This document shows, in pieces, positions 22,116-33,970 of a stretch of DNA of 64,000 bases; position 1 is the first letter of the stretch, and each line of letters starts with the position of its first letter. The position numbers were made by a program, and so were the translations under genes. The stretch spans positions 8,290,416-8,354,415 of the forward strand of contig LNAC01000003.1 in NCBI GenBank assembly GCA_002007465.1. Reading direction: 5' to 3'. Origin of the DNA: Ailurus styani (taxonomy: Eukaryota; Chordata; Mammalia; Carnivora; Ailuridae). A model generated the notes under the pieces. The model was not told where the DNA came from and did not search any database. It saw only the letters and a list, made by a program, of their open reading frames with translations.

Positions 22116-25100
22116 ATACATCTAGAGATAATCATGTGGGACCATCTTTGGCTTTGAATTTTATTGTCAGGTTCTGTGCTTGGCAGCAGAACTTTCAAAC
22201 AACTATTTTCACGGGTGCTTTTAGTTGGAATAATTAGCCACATAGAACTACAATGGAAGAGACATATACTTTCAAGTGTCTTCCAATAACACCACCAGAT
22301 AGAAAAATCATGACTGATTAACCAAGAGCTATGCTTTGTTTGGTCCAGTAACAACTCTGCCCCAGGCACATCGGCATAGTCTTCCAGGACTCTGACTGAT
22401 CAGCAAGGAACCAAATGGCTGGTAATTTCTAATTTATAAACACTGCTTGACGTAGGCAGTTGGGCACTGTGCCACACTGCTATGGCCTGCAATGGCCTGA
22501 CCACTTTTCAATGCACTAAAAGCAATTTCAAGTGGCTTAATAACTCTTTACCCACCCCTCCGCTGGGGTCCACAAACACCATTGGATGGAGATGCCTTTG
22601 AGTGGCCTCCGGACAAGGGGTTCAGGTTACAGCTTCACGGGGTTTCCAGCTGAACAATGAGTATATTGTGAAGGCCCCATCTGTCAAAGTAATCAAAGTA
22701 TAAAGAGGGAAATAATACAATTAAAACTTTAAGATGCGTGCATTTATCTTTGGTTTTTCAAAACTGATCTCCATTTGGCAAGATTTCCTTTGGCAAAGAA
22801 GTCAGAAATTGGCATTCTTTAATATAAATTGAGATCTTGCCTGAAACGAGTCTCTGGGTACAAAGATGAAAATAAGGAGAAGCAACTGGTACTATTGTGG
22901 GGGGTGGGAATACTGTTTATAAACCAAGTGTACCAATAAGACAGATAACTAACTAGCTTAAATTAGACACAATTTTTATCATTAAAAACAATAAGACAAC
23001 ATTTCCTTTTGCGGGTAGCATGAGAAAGCTATACGTGGGGAGAAGAGGGAATAGAGATCATTCCTGATGGTCAAAGAAAGTTGTCCTCTCTGGTTGTTGG
23101 GACCCCAGCAGCATCACCACCGGAATATAGGTCCCCCCAGTATTTCACATCTGTTCTCAGGGACTCACTTTCAGCCCACTTGGCAGCTAGGGTCACGTCC
23201 TGGAACCCTGCTGTTGGAGTCTGGTGGGATGCTCCTCTACCTGGTCAGATGCCTTCTCTTTGGTCACCCCAAAGTCATTTCTCACTTCGTGTCATTATCC
23301 ACCCATGCAGCAGCTACACACAAATCCCACTTCAGGGAAACCATCCTCCCTCTGTGACCTAAGCCCATGTGACCACACTCAGATGAACCATCGTTGGATT
23401 ATGCCAAAGTCCCATGCTCTGGCCACATGATATGAGTTGTGACTTCTCCACACCTGGTTTTCAGTACATTGACAGTAATGGTTACCCTTCAGGCAGGAAA
23501 ACTTAACATCCTCTTCTATCTTCTCCATTCCCTTAGGCCAAGCCACAGAAGATATACCATCCAGGTGTTATGACCTCTTCTTGTTTCTCTGACAAATGAA
23601 TTATTGGGTATTCGGGGCACCTACAACCTTGTCTGGGTCTGGAAGGGCACTGAATGAAAGGCAGACACCCAGACATCCCTTAGCAACTCTGAATGCCATT
23701 AGACTAGTGTCCTTCCTCCAGCAAGGTACGTTAGATCAAGGGCTCATGCTCATTTGTCTAGACAAGATCCTGATCTGTTTAATGAATCTAGTCTTACAAG
23801 AATCTCAGGTCCAAGCAAAGGCGCAACCCCAAGACCAACCCCCAGAAAATGTGTGTTCAAGAATTCAAATGGAGTTTCTGGGCCATGGTTTGTCTGGCCA
23901 ATGTGGTGGCAAGATGTTGACACGATATTGGCAGAATGACCCTAAAGATGATTAGAGACATACAGCAATTTGTGCAGTACACTCTTGATTACCATTGACT
24001 TGTTTTCTATTTTTCTATACTTATAGTAGAAACAAACTCCTTGGGAAAGCAAAGGGTTTGCCCAGCCCTAGTCACATCTGTAATGTTTCTGGCATTTAAA
24101 ATATGGGTTAACACTTACTGTGGTCTTAGTCTATTTGACTCTACCTAGAGAGACACCAAGTCTTCTGACTTTGAAGAAGGTAGGAAATTCCTTTCCAGCA
24201 TTAAATGTCTTGAGGAAATCACACTGGCCATAGTCAATCACCTAACCCTGGAGCAACACTTCCAGTGATCAAGTCCTCCTTTGGTCACCTAGACTGCCAC
24301 CTCTTAAAAGAGTTAAAGCAGACCTAGAAACTCAGGTTTCAAGGCATCAGGTCAACACTTTAAGGAATTTCATTTCTCCATCAGGTAAATTAGAAGCAGC
24401 CAACCAGGAAAATAGCATGTCTATCAAGGTGGACTATCTGGACAACAGGTTATCGCAATTTCAGAAATTTTCCGTCCTTACAACTTTAAGCTATAGATGA
24501 ATGAAATGACTCAGTAAAATCAACTGATCATTATGCTCTGTCCCCACCAGTCCCAGCCTTTTAAGTGAAACACCCACTCACTCATGGTTCAGAGATCATA
24601 GAATGCACCTGTGAGTATCAGACTCATCTCAAATATTTTCTCATCACCCTCAGGCTTTCCTACTTGACTCACTACTCTCAGCTCTTCAGTCTTCTGGTAT
24701 TTTTGATTCCTAAAACGTGACTTTAAGGCCTCTTGCTATTTTAGTGATCCACTGGAAGCTCTTTAATGTTTTTTAATCTCAAGCTCCTCCTAAACTCTTG
24801 GGATCTCAGCAAGAATATTTCTTTACAAGTTTTGGCTTCATGGGGAGTCAACTTTCACTCCTGGCCTGCCCTTATGGACAGGTGAGCTCTCTTAAGCTCC
24901 TTTCTTCTTACTAGAGAGGAATGACTAAACATTAAAACATATTACCGTAAAATACCTTAATTTAATTTTTTTTACTTTTTCCTCTAACTGTATTCCGCCT
25001 CTCCCTACCCAAGCACAAGTGCTGTAAACCAACCTCACTTCGTTTTTGGAGACTTCATTTAGATGTGCTCTTACAGTCTCTTATCTGTACATCTGTGGCC

Positions 25101-26990
25101 ACATCCTCATGTTATTGGCCCTAAATTAAGCCATCCTTCAACACATGCAAATACAATCATAATAAAAAAAAATCACACTGTTTTTCATCCTTAATTCCCT
25201 CTTGCAACTGTATTGTCCTTGCCATATTTAGATGACATGATTTTTGGCCACCATTTTTTCCCAGTTTTTGTTAGTTAAGGGACTTCTTCCCATTTCTACC
25301 ATTTTCTCCCAGATGACTCCCTGGCCACCTTTACACAGCACTGAATTCTGCAACAATCCTAGGAACCAATACTGAAAATTCAGTGTTTGCTCTACAGGAC
25401 AGAACCCTGGACAGATAAGGTAAAACTATAGCAAAAACAATTGCATGTTACCTTAAGGGAAATCTTGCCATGTAGGGTATCCCACAATGATTCTGAATGT
25501 TGCAGAAGTGATGAAGCCAACACCAATGAATATATTTAAATCTAGCCTGAATGACTAACACGAAAAGGAAGTTCTTTCTTTAGAAAGTGATATACTAGAG
25601 AGTATCAAAGAGATATACTAGAGAGTACTCTGATATTATATAAGAAAAATCCATTTAAATATTTAAGTATAACTGAACATTAAACTCCATTTTTTCTGAG
25701 GTACCAAAGGCTGAGAGTAAACTTACCAAAGAGGGGTGAGAGGACAGACCACTTGAAAAGGACATGCTGAGGGAGTGAAACTGGTTCTGTCAGCAGACGG
25801 AATCACCATAGCCAACCAGGAAAAGAGCCTTGAGTAGAGAGCTTGATTTACGTCCCTGGAGGTAGAGGGAAGCAGAGGAATGAGAAAAGAGATCAGATAC
25901 AAACGTGAGAAATTTAAACAGGAGTGACTAAGGTTTCACACCACGTGCACTTTCCCCAACAGGCTCACTTTCCCCATGGGGCAAATGGATGTGGTCTTGA
26001 GCCATTCTGAAAGAGTCTGCATCCAAGAGGACTGCCCAGATAAAGAGCAAAGGGACTCTAACAAAGAGAATCTGTATGTGAAGAAGTGCAAGGGTTCCAG
26101 GGACTGAGAGAGGGAATGGGAAACTGACAAAAGGACAAAGCATCCAAGTATCCAATAATATTCAATCGACAAACATACTCCTTTCTAGGTGGAGGTCTTT
26201 GGTGCGTTTTGAAGATGAGTGGAAGAGATGCCATGGAATGATGGTGAGTTTGGGGAAATGTCATGGGGGCATTACATATTAGGACCACACTTTGAAGGGT
26301 CCTGACTGCCAGCCTAAATCCACAGAACAAACCAGTGAGTGAAGTTCAGTAGTTATTGGAGTGGAAAATGTCATGATTGTAGATCATACTCTTCCTTGAG
26401 AACCACTTACTTCCCTATTATGGACCAGATTTTCCCCAACCTGAACTGATTTCTATAGAGATTTACTCTTTGATATTTTTTACTGTATCCTTGAACTTAG
26501 CTTTCTCCTTTTCAAATTTTTTATTCGTTCATATGCAATGAAGTCATATTTAATCTTGTCTTCAGTGTCCTATGCTCACATTATTTTGCCTGCTGAAATC
26601 ATACCTACTTTATGCTACTATTATCAGTTTTATCAGTGATTCTTTCTTCCACCTCTCGTCCACCAAACCCAAACTACCTGTCTGATAGCCCCACTCTCTT
26701 AAAACTGCATCTCATTCTCTCATGAAATCATTTTACTTGAGCCTTTGTAAACTCAACTCAAAACTTGGTTCTCCTATGATGTCTGGAAGACTTCTGCAGA
26801 AATATGACATGCTCCCAAAGGAAAAATTCCAAATTTAAAAAAGTTGTTGAAAATTACAACCATTCTAAAAAAATTCACTGTGATCTACCGCACTCCCAAA
26901 TGCTATTTTTTCCTTAGCTCAGCCTGGGATCTTCTATGAAATTGGGCTATGTTTTGAAGATGTACAGTATACCTGAACAAATGTCTTACT
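22116..26990. other. Unassigned 4.9-kb stretch, no gene supported
   Basis: No transposon is confidently recognised. 22440-22720 contains two TCF/LEF-like sites (GTCAAAG 22683-22689, ATCAAAG 22692-22698). 23060-24900 has long low-complexity-free sequence with frames up to 119 codons (23596-23955) that show no conserved domain; a very decayed retroviral interior is possible but not shown. A 16-base direct repeat (GATATACTAGAGAGTA) lies at 25589-25604 and 25612-25627. 25930-26330 holds overlapping minus frames with no recognisable product. Confidence 0.4.
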
Positions 26991-27010
26991 ATTTAAAATT
27001 GCTAATGATA

Positions 27011-27208
27011 GGGGCGCCTGGGTGTCTCAGTTGGTTAAGCGTCTGCCTTCAGCTCAAGTCAGGATCCTGGGGTCCTGGGAGTGAACCCCATAGTTGGGCT
27101 CCCTGCTCAGCAGGGAGTCTGCTTATCCCTCTGCCCCTCCCACTTCTCATGATCTCTCTCTCCCTCTCAAATAGATAAATAAATAAATAAATAAATAAAA
27201 TCTTTTTA
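27011..27208 (+). mobile_element. CAN-SINE, older subtype
   Basis: Head GGGGCGCCTGGGTGTCTCAG, 'gggctccctgctcagcagggag', 'cttctcatgatctctctctccctctcaaata' and (AATA)n. An imperfect target-site duplication lies at 26995-27008 and 27209-27222 (AAAATTGCTAATG versus AAAATTACTAATG). Confidence 0.95.
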
Positions 27209-27222
27209 AAAATTACTAATGG

Positions 27223-27735
27223 TAACAGTAAGTAATTAGGTAAATGCTTTCAGCAACTTTCTAGTTCTGAGGGTTTCTTAATAATAATTGATGATATTAA
27301 TAGATAATCATGAAAAGAATGAGCAACTTCTATATCTGTAAAACTTTATTTTTCAGTACACATTACTGTGGTCTCTTGATACTACTTTGCATATTTTCAT
27401 TTGTTTACTTGATGCTACAGTCCTGGAATTGCTCTTGTGGGACACATACAAGGAAAATGTCTCTGGTCTCTGAAGTCTTTCCTGATTCATCAAAATTTAT
27501 TAGAGAAGTGACTATATTGGCAAAGACCCATAGTATTGTGCTGCCTGTGTTTGAGGGTTTTTTTGTGGTTGTTGTTAAAATAATTCACATTTGAAATAAA
27601 GACTCATATTTTATACAGTACTATTTGTTACCTTTATTTTACCTAAGAACACTATGTAAGTGTATTTTAAAAATAAGTCTATAGAGAAGGATTTTATTTT
27701 TGCTTTTTAGTTTTTTTTTTGGTTTTTTGTTTTTG
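27223..27735. other. Unassigned AT-rich sequence between two CAN-SINEs
   Basis: A 94-codon plus frame at 27310-27594 resembles nothing known to me. T-rich run at 27708-27735. Confidence 0.45.
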
Positions 27736-27739
27736 CTTT

Positions 27740-27944
27740 TTAAAATATTTTATTTATTTATTTGATACACAGAGAGAAAGATCACAAGTAGGCAGAGAGG
27801 CAGGCAGAGGGAGAGAGAGAAGCAGGCTCTCTGCTGAGCAGGGAGCCTGATGTGGGACTCTATGTGGGACTCGATCCCAGGACCCTGGGATCATGACCTG
27901 AGCCGAAGGCAGTGGCTTAACCAACTGAGCCACCCAGGCACCCT
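27740..27944 (-). mobile_element. CAN-SINE, minus strand
   Basis: TAAAATATTTTATTTATTTA, 'gatacacagagagaaagatcacaagtaggcagagaggcagg', 'gatcccaggaccctgggatc' and the head '..aactgagccacccaggcaccc'. The segment 'gggactctatgtgggactcgatcc' carries an internal 12-base duplication (TATGTGGGACTC). With the copy at 27011 it forms an inverted pair 530 bp apart. TSD unclear because of T-rich flanks. Confidence 0.95.
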
Positions 27945-29400
27945 GTTTTTTAATTTTAATGGTTGAGGTTAGCATATATTTGAATGTGTGTATCTGTGTG
28001 TATTTTAATGATTCTTTTAGATTTATTCAATATGTCCTTTTTTGTTTGTTTGTGTAACTTTAAAAACCAACCATCATTTTCTGGCTTCATGTCAAAAAGT
28101 TCAGATAAAATGCAAAAGCAAGAAATCTCACCTGATACTTGAAAGCTGCTACCCCTGACAGTACTTCATCTTCCTTCATGCCCATATTGGCTTTTCTCCC
28201 GGCCCATCCATTTCTTAATGTAAGTGTTATAAATTGCTCTAAAGTGCCATAAAGCATAATAAACATAAATCAATATTTCTTGGTTAAAAACTTAGAAATG
28301 CTGATCCAGCCCAGGTTGATTATAGAAGTCCTGAACCCATCATGTCCCCCGGTTATTTTCTGTCAACCAGAAGCCATTTCTGGGCGCAAGAAGGCCTCTC
28401 TTTTTGTTTTTCTCTCTGCCTTAGTCACCCGGACACTCGCAGTGACACATCAGAACGGATTGTGGGGAGGATATTATCAGGCAGTCTTAGAAAAGCCCCA
28501 TTCTTTTTCTCGTTGGCCTCTGATCTTGGCAACTTTGGAAGAACGGAGTGACATTCTCAGACAAAGTTAGACCACAGGCCGGCAATATGTCAAGCTCGTC
28601 TGAGACAAATTCCAGTTTGTCGTGGGAAAAAAAAAAATGTTCATTTTCTTCTGAGACTCAGTGAATTAAGCAAAAGCCCACTTCTTCCGTTCTGGCTTGC
28701 AAATGTGGCATCTGATCTAAATGGAACACCTGCAGGCAGCTTAATGACAAAACCGACCCATTTGAATTTCTGCTATCTTTGGAATTTTTCAACATGATCA
28801 TATGCTGTACCCTCGGATATAAAACCACATCCCTCTCCTGGAAATGATGGCTTGCCCCCACAGCCAACTGATGCTGTTTATGTGGCATTGTTGTTATTTA
28901 TTCTTCTCTCAAAGGGAATGATTGAATGGCTCTGTGGTTTCTCCCAAGAAATTGTGGAGTTATGGAGTGTGAAATCTGCAAGCTCAGGTGATCATCTTTT
29001 TTGAGGAGATTTTCACAGGCAGCTCATTGGAAATTGCATGAAAATGTTGGTAGGACATTAGACAAAGTGGTTTTATTAGACTTCTTGACTCACAGCCCAT
29101 TTTTCCTACTAATGGGGATCCAAGGCACACAGAAGGAGACTGCCTTCTCCCCCAAACCTCATCCTCCTCTGACCAACAGCAACACTCTTCCCAGTGTCCT
29201 TCCCCCACCCCCCACCACCCTGGAGATCCTAAAGCTGATTTTGCCATTAGGAAGAGGCAGTTCCCTAGTTTGCTTATCATGTAGATGAAGAAGGGAGAAT
29301 TAGATGGACTCCACTTCCCTGATTATCTCTTTTCCACTTGCTTTAGGCTGAACAGCTGCCCTTAGCTATTCATTCCTTTGGATTCTGGAAACTTTTGGAT
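27945..29400. other. Unassigned stretch, unique-looking
   Basis: No transposon recognised. 28340-28660 is CpG-bearing and of mixed composition, and 28860-29060 likewise; both would be candidates for conserved non-coding sequence. Frames of 70-98 codons (28280-28570 plus, 28984-29280 minus, 29001-29288 plus) overlap on opposite strands and show no domain. Confidence 0.4.
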
Positions 29401-29404
29401 CAAT

Positions 29405-30036
29405 AGAAAAAAAAATGACCTCTAAGAATATGAAAAGATGCCAAACTGTACTTATAATAAGGGTAATATATATTAAAAACATACTTAGATACCACTTTTT
29501 ACCAATGAGATTTGCAAAAACAAAATTTAGCACTTTTTTTGGGTGAATTTTTGTACAAAGAGGCATCCTCAAAGCATTGTTGGTATGTACAATCCTGGTG
29601 AAGGAGAATCCGAAATAGTTATCAAACTTACAAATGCTGTTACCCTTTGATTCCAGCAATCCCAATCTGGGCAACTGATCTTACAGTAAAAACTACACAT
29701 ATGAATCAAAAATGGATAAAGTTATAGATTGAGAAACACTAAATATCAAAATCTCAAAACAACTCAAATTCTATCACTATGGGACTGGTTAAATTAATCA
29801 TGGTATATTACACAATGGAATTTTATACAACAGTATACAAGAATGGGACAGCTCTTTATATGCTGGTATGGAAATAACTCTGGGATGTGTCTTTAAATGG
29901 ATAAATGAAGGCATAGAACAATGAGTATATGTTAATGTGTATATGCATAGAAAGGGAGGAATAAAAATTCATTCTTATTCTTGCTTGATACTTGCATAAA
30001 GATATACTGAAAACATACTCAAGAAACAAATGCCAG
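29405..30036 (+). mobile_element. Ancient L1-family LINE, 3' part (upstream piece)
   Basis: Sense order of an old L1 3' end: 'ctgttaccctttgattccagcaatcccaatctggg', 'ctcaaaacaactcaaattctatcactatgggactggttaaat', 'tggtatattacacaatggaattttata', 'gaaggcatagaacaatgagtatatg' and 'atatgcatagaaagggaggaataaaa'. Two CAN-SINEs interrupt it, and it continues at 30501. Confidence 0.7.
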
Positions 30037-30235
30037 GGGGCACCTGGGTGGCTCAGTGGGTTAAGCCTCTGCCTTCAGCTCAGGTCATGATCCCAGGGTC
30101 CTGGGATCAAGCCCCACATCAGGCTCCCTGCTCAGTGGGAAGCCTGCTTCTCCCTCTTCCACTCCCCCTACTTGTGTCCCCTCTCTTGCTGTGTCTTTCT
30201 GTCAAATAAATAAATAAAATCCTTAAAAAAAAAAA
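30037..30235 (+). mobile_element. CAN-SINE, older subtype, inside an old L1
   Basis: Head GGGGCACCTGGGTGGCTCAG, 'ctccctcttccactccccctacttgtgtcccctctcttgc' 3' part and AATAAATAAAATCC with poly-A. The flank AAGAAACAAA (30021-30030) recurs at 30236-30245, giving a probable imperfect target-site duplication that has grown into an (ACAA)n run. Confidence 0.95.
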
Positions 30236-30287
30236 AAGAAACAAACAAACAAATACCCGTAGGTTACCTGTTGAAAGTGGTAAAGGG

Positions 30288-30485
30288 CGGGCGCCTGGGT
30301 GGCTCAGTGGGTTAAAGCCTCTGCTTTCGGCTCAGGTCATGATCTCAGGGTCCTGGGATCGAGGCCCACATCGGGCTCTCTGCTCAGCGGGGAGCCTGCT
30401 TCCTCCTCTCCCTGTCTCTCTGCCTACTTGTAATCTCTCTCTCTGTGTCAAATAAATAAATAAAATATTTAAAAAAAAAAAAAAA
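30288..30485 (+). mobile_element. CAN-SINE, young mustelid type, tandem to the previous copy
   Basis: GGCGCCTGGGTGGCTCAG head, 'gcctacttgtaatctctctctctgtgtcaaataaataaataaaat' tail. A perfect 15-bp target-site duplication GAAAGTGGTAAAGGG lies at 30273-30287 and 30486-30500. It sits 52 bp downstream of an older CAN-SINE in the same orientation; each has its own flanks, so they are independent insertions. Confidence 0.97.
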
Positions 30486-30500
30486 GAAAGTGGTAAAGGG

Positions 30501-30600
30501 AACGCAATGGATGGGATCAGAGATAGGAGTAAGAATTCTGTGTTTACTGATTTTGTTTTTGGACCATGTGAATGTGTAACCTATTAAAATTTTTGTTTTT
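30501..30600 (+). mobile_element. Ancient L1-family LINE, 3' end (downstream piece)
   Basis: Continues the element at 29405 after the two SINEs: 'tttttggaccatgtgaatgtgtaacctattaaaatttt' is the terminal sequence typical of this old L1 group. Confidence 0.65.
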
Positions 30601-30639
30601 AATTAGAGGGCATATATTTATGTACTTAAGTATTTATTT

Positions 30640-31415
30640 TGTATTTTACTTCTTATTGTGGTAAAATATAGATAACACAAAATTTTCCATTTTCACTATT
30701 TTTAAGTGTCCGAGTCAGCAGCATTAATTACATTCATGATGTTGTGTGACCCTCAGTACTATCAATTTCCATAACTTTTTCATCACCCCAGACAGAAACT
30801 CTGTTAACCATTATACAGTAACTTTCTGTTCTTCCTTTTTCCCATTTTCTAGTTACCTCAAATTCCCTTTCTGTCTCCATGAATTTCCCTATTCTGGAAA
30901 TTTCTTATTAGTGGAATCATACAATACTTGTTCTTTTATGTCCTGTTTGTTTCGCTTAGCATAATGTCTTCAAGGTTTATCCAAATTGGTCAATGTATCA
31001 GAACTTCATTTCCTTTTATGCCTGAATAATATTCCATAAAGTATGTAAGTAATATTTTATTTATCCATTCATCTGTTGACAGACAGTAAGGTTGTCTCCA
31101 CCTTTTGACTATTGTGCATAACGCTGCAGTGAATGTTGCATGTGGGTGTCTGAGTCCCTGTTTTCAGTAGTTTTAGCTATATAGCTACAAGTGGAATTGC
31201 TGGGTCATATGGGAATTCTGTATTTAGCTTTTCAGGTAATTAATGAACTCTTTTCCTAATGGCTGCATCCTTTTACATTCCTACCAGTAATGTACAAGTG
31301 TTCCAACTTCTTTACATCCTTGCCAACACTTGTTATTTTCCATTATTTTCATTGGAGCCTTGCTAGTAGGTGTGAAGTTATAACTCATTGGGATTTGACC
31401 TGCTTGAAATTTTAA
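30640..31415 (-). mobile_element. L1 LINE, 3' end, minus strand
   Basis: Antisense L1 order is clear: 'ttattgtggtaaaatatagataacacaaaatttt', 'ctggaaatttcttattagtggaatcatacaata', 'gcttagcataatgtcttcaaggtttatcc', 'tgaataatattccat', 'ttatccattcatctgttgacaga', 'ggaattgctgggtcatatggg', 'acattcctaccagtaatgtacaagtgttcc' and 'ccaacacttgttattttcc'. It covers the 3' UTR and the end of ORF2 with no long open frame left. It lies back to back with the plus-strand L1 that ends at 30600. Confidence 0.88.
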
Positions 31416-31595
31416 ATTAATGAGAAAAGTGTTTCATAAAAGTCTTCTATTAAAGTATAATAACTATGAGAAACACCACCTCAGTCCTGCTATTAAGTCT
31501 AAAAGTTGGTTGACAGCTTGCAAGACCCCTAGCTGTCAGGGGCAGGGACTGGGCAGACCTATCTTCTGAGTGTACATAAAAGCCAGTCATAATTA
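31416..31595. other. Short unassigned stretch
   Basis: Nothing recognised between the L1 end and a MIR. Confidence 0.5.
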
Positions 31596-31599
31596 TGAT

Positions 31600-31800
31600 T
31601 ATAATTATTGAATGTCTACCAGATGTTTACTGCTCTATGTCATTATTCTTCCCCTGCAGTACTGTGTGAGATAAATATTTTTACCCCTTTTATATAGAGG
31701 AGAGAACTGAGGGCCTTCTAAAGAACATAGCCAAAGCCAGAGCTTTAGTAAATGGCAGTGCCAGATTTTGAATCAATATCTGCTTGACCTCTGGTCCTAT
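31600..31800 (-). repeat. MIR SINE, minus strand
   Basis: 'tatttttacccc ttttatatagaggagagaactgagggc', '..catagccaaagccagagctttagtaaatggcagtgccagattttgaatc' matches the antisense MIR order (ttttacagatgaggaaactgaggc..., aagtggcagagctgggattcgaac). Confidence 0.75.
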
Positions 31801-32589
31801 GAATTTTCCACCATAATCAGGCTTTAGAGGGATGGAGGTCACCAAAAGGGGACAGAAGGTCATTGGGTAACATCTTACCTACTATAATTTTGCACACATT
31901 GGCTTTGTCAGTCAAACTTTTTCTTGTCCAAATTTTGTTCCATTAAGCCCAAGACTTTTCCTTTCTTTCTGTGTCCATACTATGGCATCTTTTCTAACTT
32001 GCACCATTTTCTATGAAATCTTAGACACATAAAATACTTTGTCAAAGAACACAGGCCTTCCTGTCAGCCTGACACCTGAGGTTCTCTCATTTCTCTGGCA
32101 CCTGTGAATGTCTCAGGCCTCATACTGCAATTTCAAATATGCTTCCAGCCAAATGGCAGATTTCTCCAAAGAGAGGAGTGAGGTATAATGCAGAAGAGAC
32201 AGGTTGAACTCCAGGCTTACCTGAACTGGGGCCTGACAGAAGGAGATAGGAGAGTGTACCCAATAGCCAGACATTCCATCCATGATCGGGTAAGTGGAAT
32301 GAATGATCAACAACTTTGAGGGATATCATGCCCTGCTCTGTGCATAGGGCTCTCATCTCTGAATAGTAACCGCCAAAGGCTGCTTAAGAGGGGTCTACCC
32401 CACCCAAGAGAGTTCACTGCAGAGCTGACCAATCTTCTCTACACAGGTCTGTGTGTGGGTGTTGCTGTGAGCAAAGCTAAGGCAGCCCATTACTACACAG
32501 AGAAATGCCAAACCCTGGGAAAATCCCGCCAACTATGTTAAGCTCTTTTCCTATAGAAACACAACGAAATTTTTAACACTTCATCTTAA
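31801..32589. other. Unassigned sequence
   Basis: No gene or confident repeat. Two overlapping minus frames (32113-32313, 32120-32356) show no domain. Confidence 0.45.
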
Positions 32590-32604
32590 CACAAAGAAGC
32601 TTTT

Positions 32605-32805
32605 TTTTTTTTAAGATTTTATTTATTTATTTGACACAGAGAGAGAGAGAGAGAGAGATCACAAGTAGGCAGAGAGGCAGGCAGAGAGAGAGGAGAAAGC
32701 AGACTCCGTGCTGAGTAGGGAGCCTGATGCGGGGCTCGATCAGGACCCTGAGATCAGACCTGAGCTGAAGGCAGAGGCTTAACCCATTGAGCCACCCAGG
32801 CGCCC
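32605..32805 (-). mobile_element. CAN-SINE, minus strand, with 15-bp TSD
   Basis: Poly-T, TTAAGATTTTATTTATTTAT, 'gacacagagagagag..atcacaagtaggcagagaggcaggcag', head '..cattgagccacccaggcgcc'. A perfect target-site duplication CACAAAGAAGCTTTT lies at 32590-32604 and 32806-32820. Confidence 0.97.
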
Positions 32806-32820
32806 CACAAAGAAGCTTTT

Positions 32821-33390
32821 AACGGGATATATTACAATGGAACATTTCACCTGGAGAGAAGTGTGTCAAAACAAGATAGTACTCTAAGATGGATTTGTGT
32901 CCTTTGAATGATTATGTAAAAATAAACTTAAAAAAAAATTTGGCCCAATTTATGAGAAAGTCTTTTTTGTATATTTTAAAACTACCCATTTAGGAAAAAA
33001 AAAATTCTGACCACATGGGGCAGGTTATGGATTTGGTCTCAAAGGGAAGGTCAAAATAATGTGAGATCCGAAGCTTCTTGGAAAGACCCGGAATACCTAT
33101 GCCTACACTGTTTCTTTCTTTGTGTTACTTGTAGCATTGTAACGAACAACAAAACCCAGGACTCTGCAAGACCCTGTTCCTGCCCTTTTTTCCCCCAGGA
33201 TTAATTATTTTTAAATTAGTTTTAAATAAGAAAAGTAAAACGTGAGTTTATTTTCATTGTGAACTTTACATAGAGAAAAACTGAATCTTCCTTAACTCTC
33301 CCAATCTTAATCCCACACAAGCATTTTCTATAACCAAGTTAGCGTGTATCATTCTGGGTCTTTTATAAACATTTACACTGACATAAGTAC
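32821..33390. other. Unassigned AT-rich sequence
   Basis: No repeat or gene recognised. Confidence 0.45.
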
Positions 33391-33394
33391 ATTG

Positions 33395-33490
33395 TGACCC
33401 AGCTCTTTAATCCATGAACATCGATGCAACAGGTATTTTTTGATCACTTACTATTTAGAAGGCTTTGTGTAGGCACAGGGGATGTGGAAA
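33395..33490 (-). repeat. L2 LINE fragment
   Basis: 'tgcaacaggtattttttgatcacttactatttagaaggctttgtgtaggcacaggggatgtgg' resembles the antisense L2 3' end (caacaaatatttattgagcacctactatgtgccaggc..tgtgctaggc..ggggat). Confidence 0.55.
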
Positions 33491-33539
33491 AATTAAGTCA
33501 TAATATATTAAACCCTTAATTAACTTATTCCAGAATTTA

Positions 33540-33720
33540 CATTTGGTGTTGGATTTAATCAGCACAAGACCCCTGAAAAGATGTACTACTATTTGTCTTA
33601 CAAGTGAGAAAACTGAAGTTCAGAGACGTTAGGCAATTTATCCAAGATCACAGATGAGAGTTCAGATTCGAACTGAGTACTGGCTGTTTCGAATCCGTAT
33701 CTTAACAACACAACATGACA
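33540..33720 (-). repeat. MIR SINE, minus strand
   Basis: 'cttacaagtgagaaaactgaagttcagagacgttaggcaatttatccaagatcacag' and 'gagttcagattcgaactgagtactggc' follow the antisense MIR core exactly in order. Confidence 0.8.
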
Positions 33721-33784
33721 GGGCACTGAAATGAGAGTTGGCATTCCCTCAGTGTGCATTCCTTCAGTGGGTTAAGCCTTGCAA

Positions 33785-33970
33785 ACCTTCTCCGGGTTTA
33801 CCTTATGTTGGCTCATGTAATTTCCACAACGATGTGAGTATAGACTGTTATCACCCCCATTTTACAGATGAGAATCAGTGAAGTTAGTTAACTTACCTAG
33901 ATCATGTCAGTGATAAGTGGCAGACCTGGGATTGGAATCCAGATAGCCTGGTTGCATGGCTTCCTCTCCT
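33785..33970 (-). repeat. MIR SINE, minus strand, second of a tandem pair
   Basis: 'cccccattttacagatgagaatcagtgaagttagttaacttacctagatcatgtcagtgataagtggcagacctgggattggaatcc' is a well-preserved antisense MIR. It lies 65 bp after another MIR in the same orientation; the two are independent by sequence. Confidence 0.85.

Noticed and set aside
23596..23955. 119-codon plus-strand open frame as a gene
   Set aside because: No domain or motif; a second frame on the same strand is open over part of it, which is typical of chance.
25589..25627. 16-base direct repeat GATATACTAGAGAGTA as a target-site duplication
   Set aside because: The copies are only 7 bases apart with no inserted element between them; a simple local duplication.
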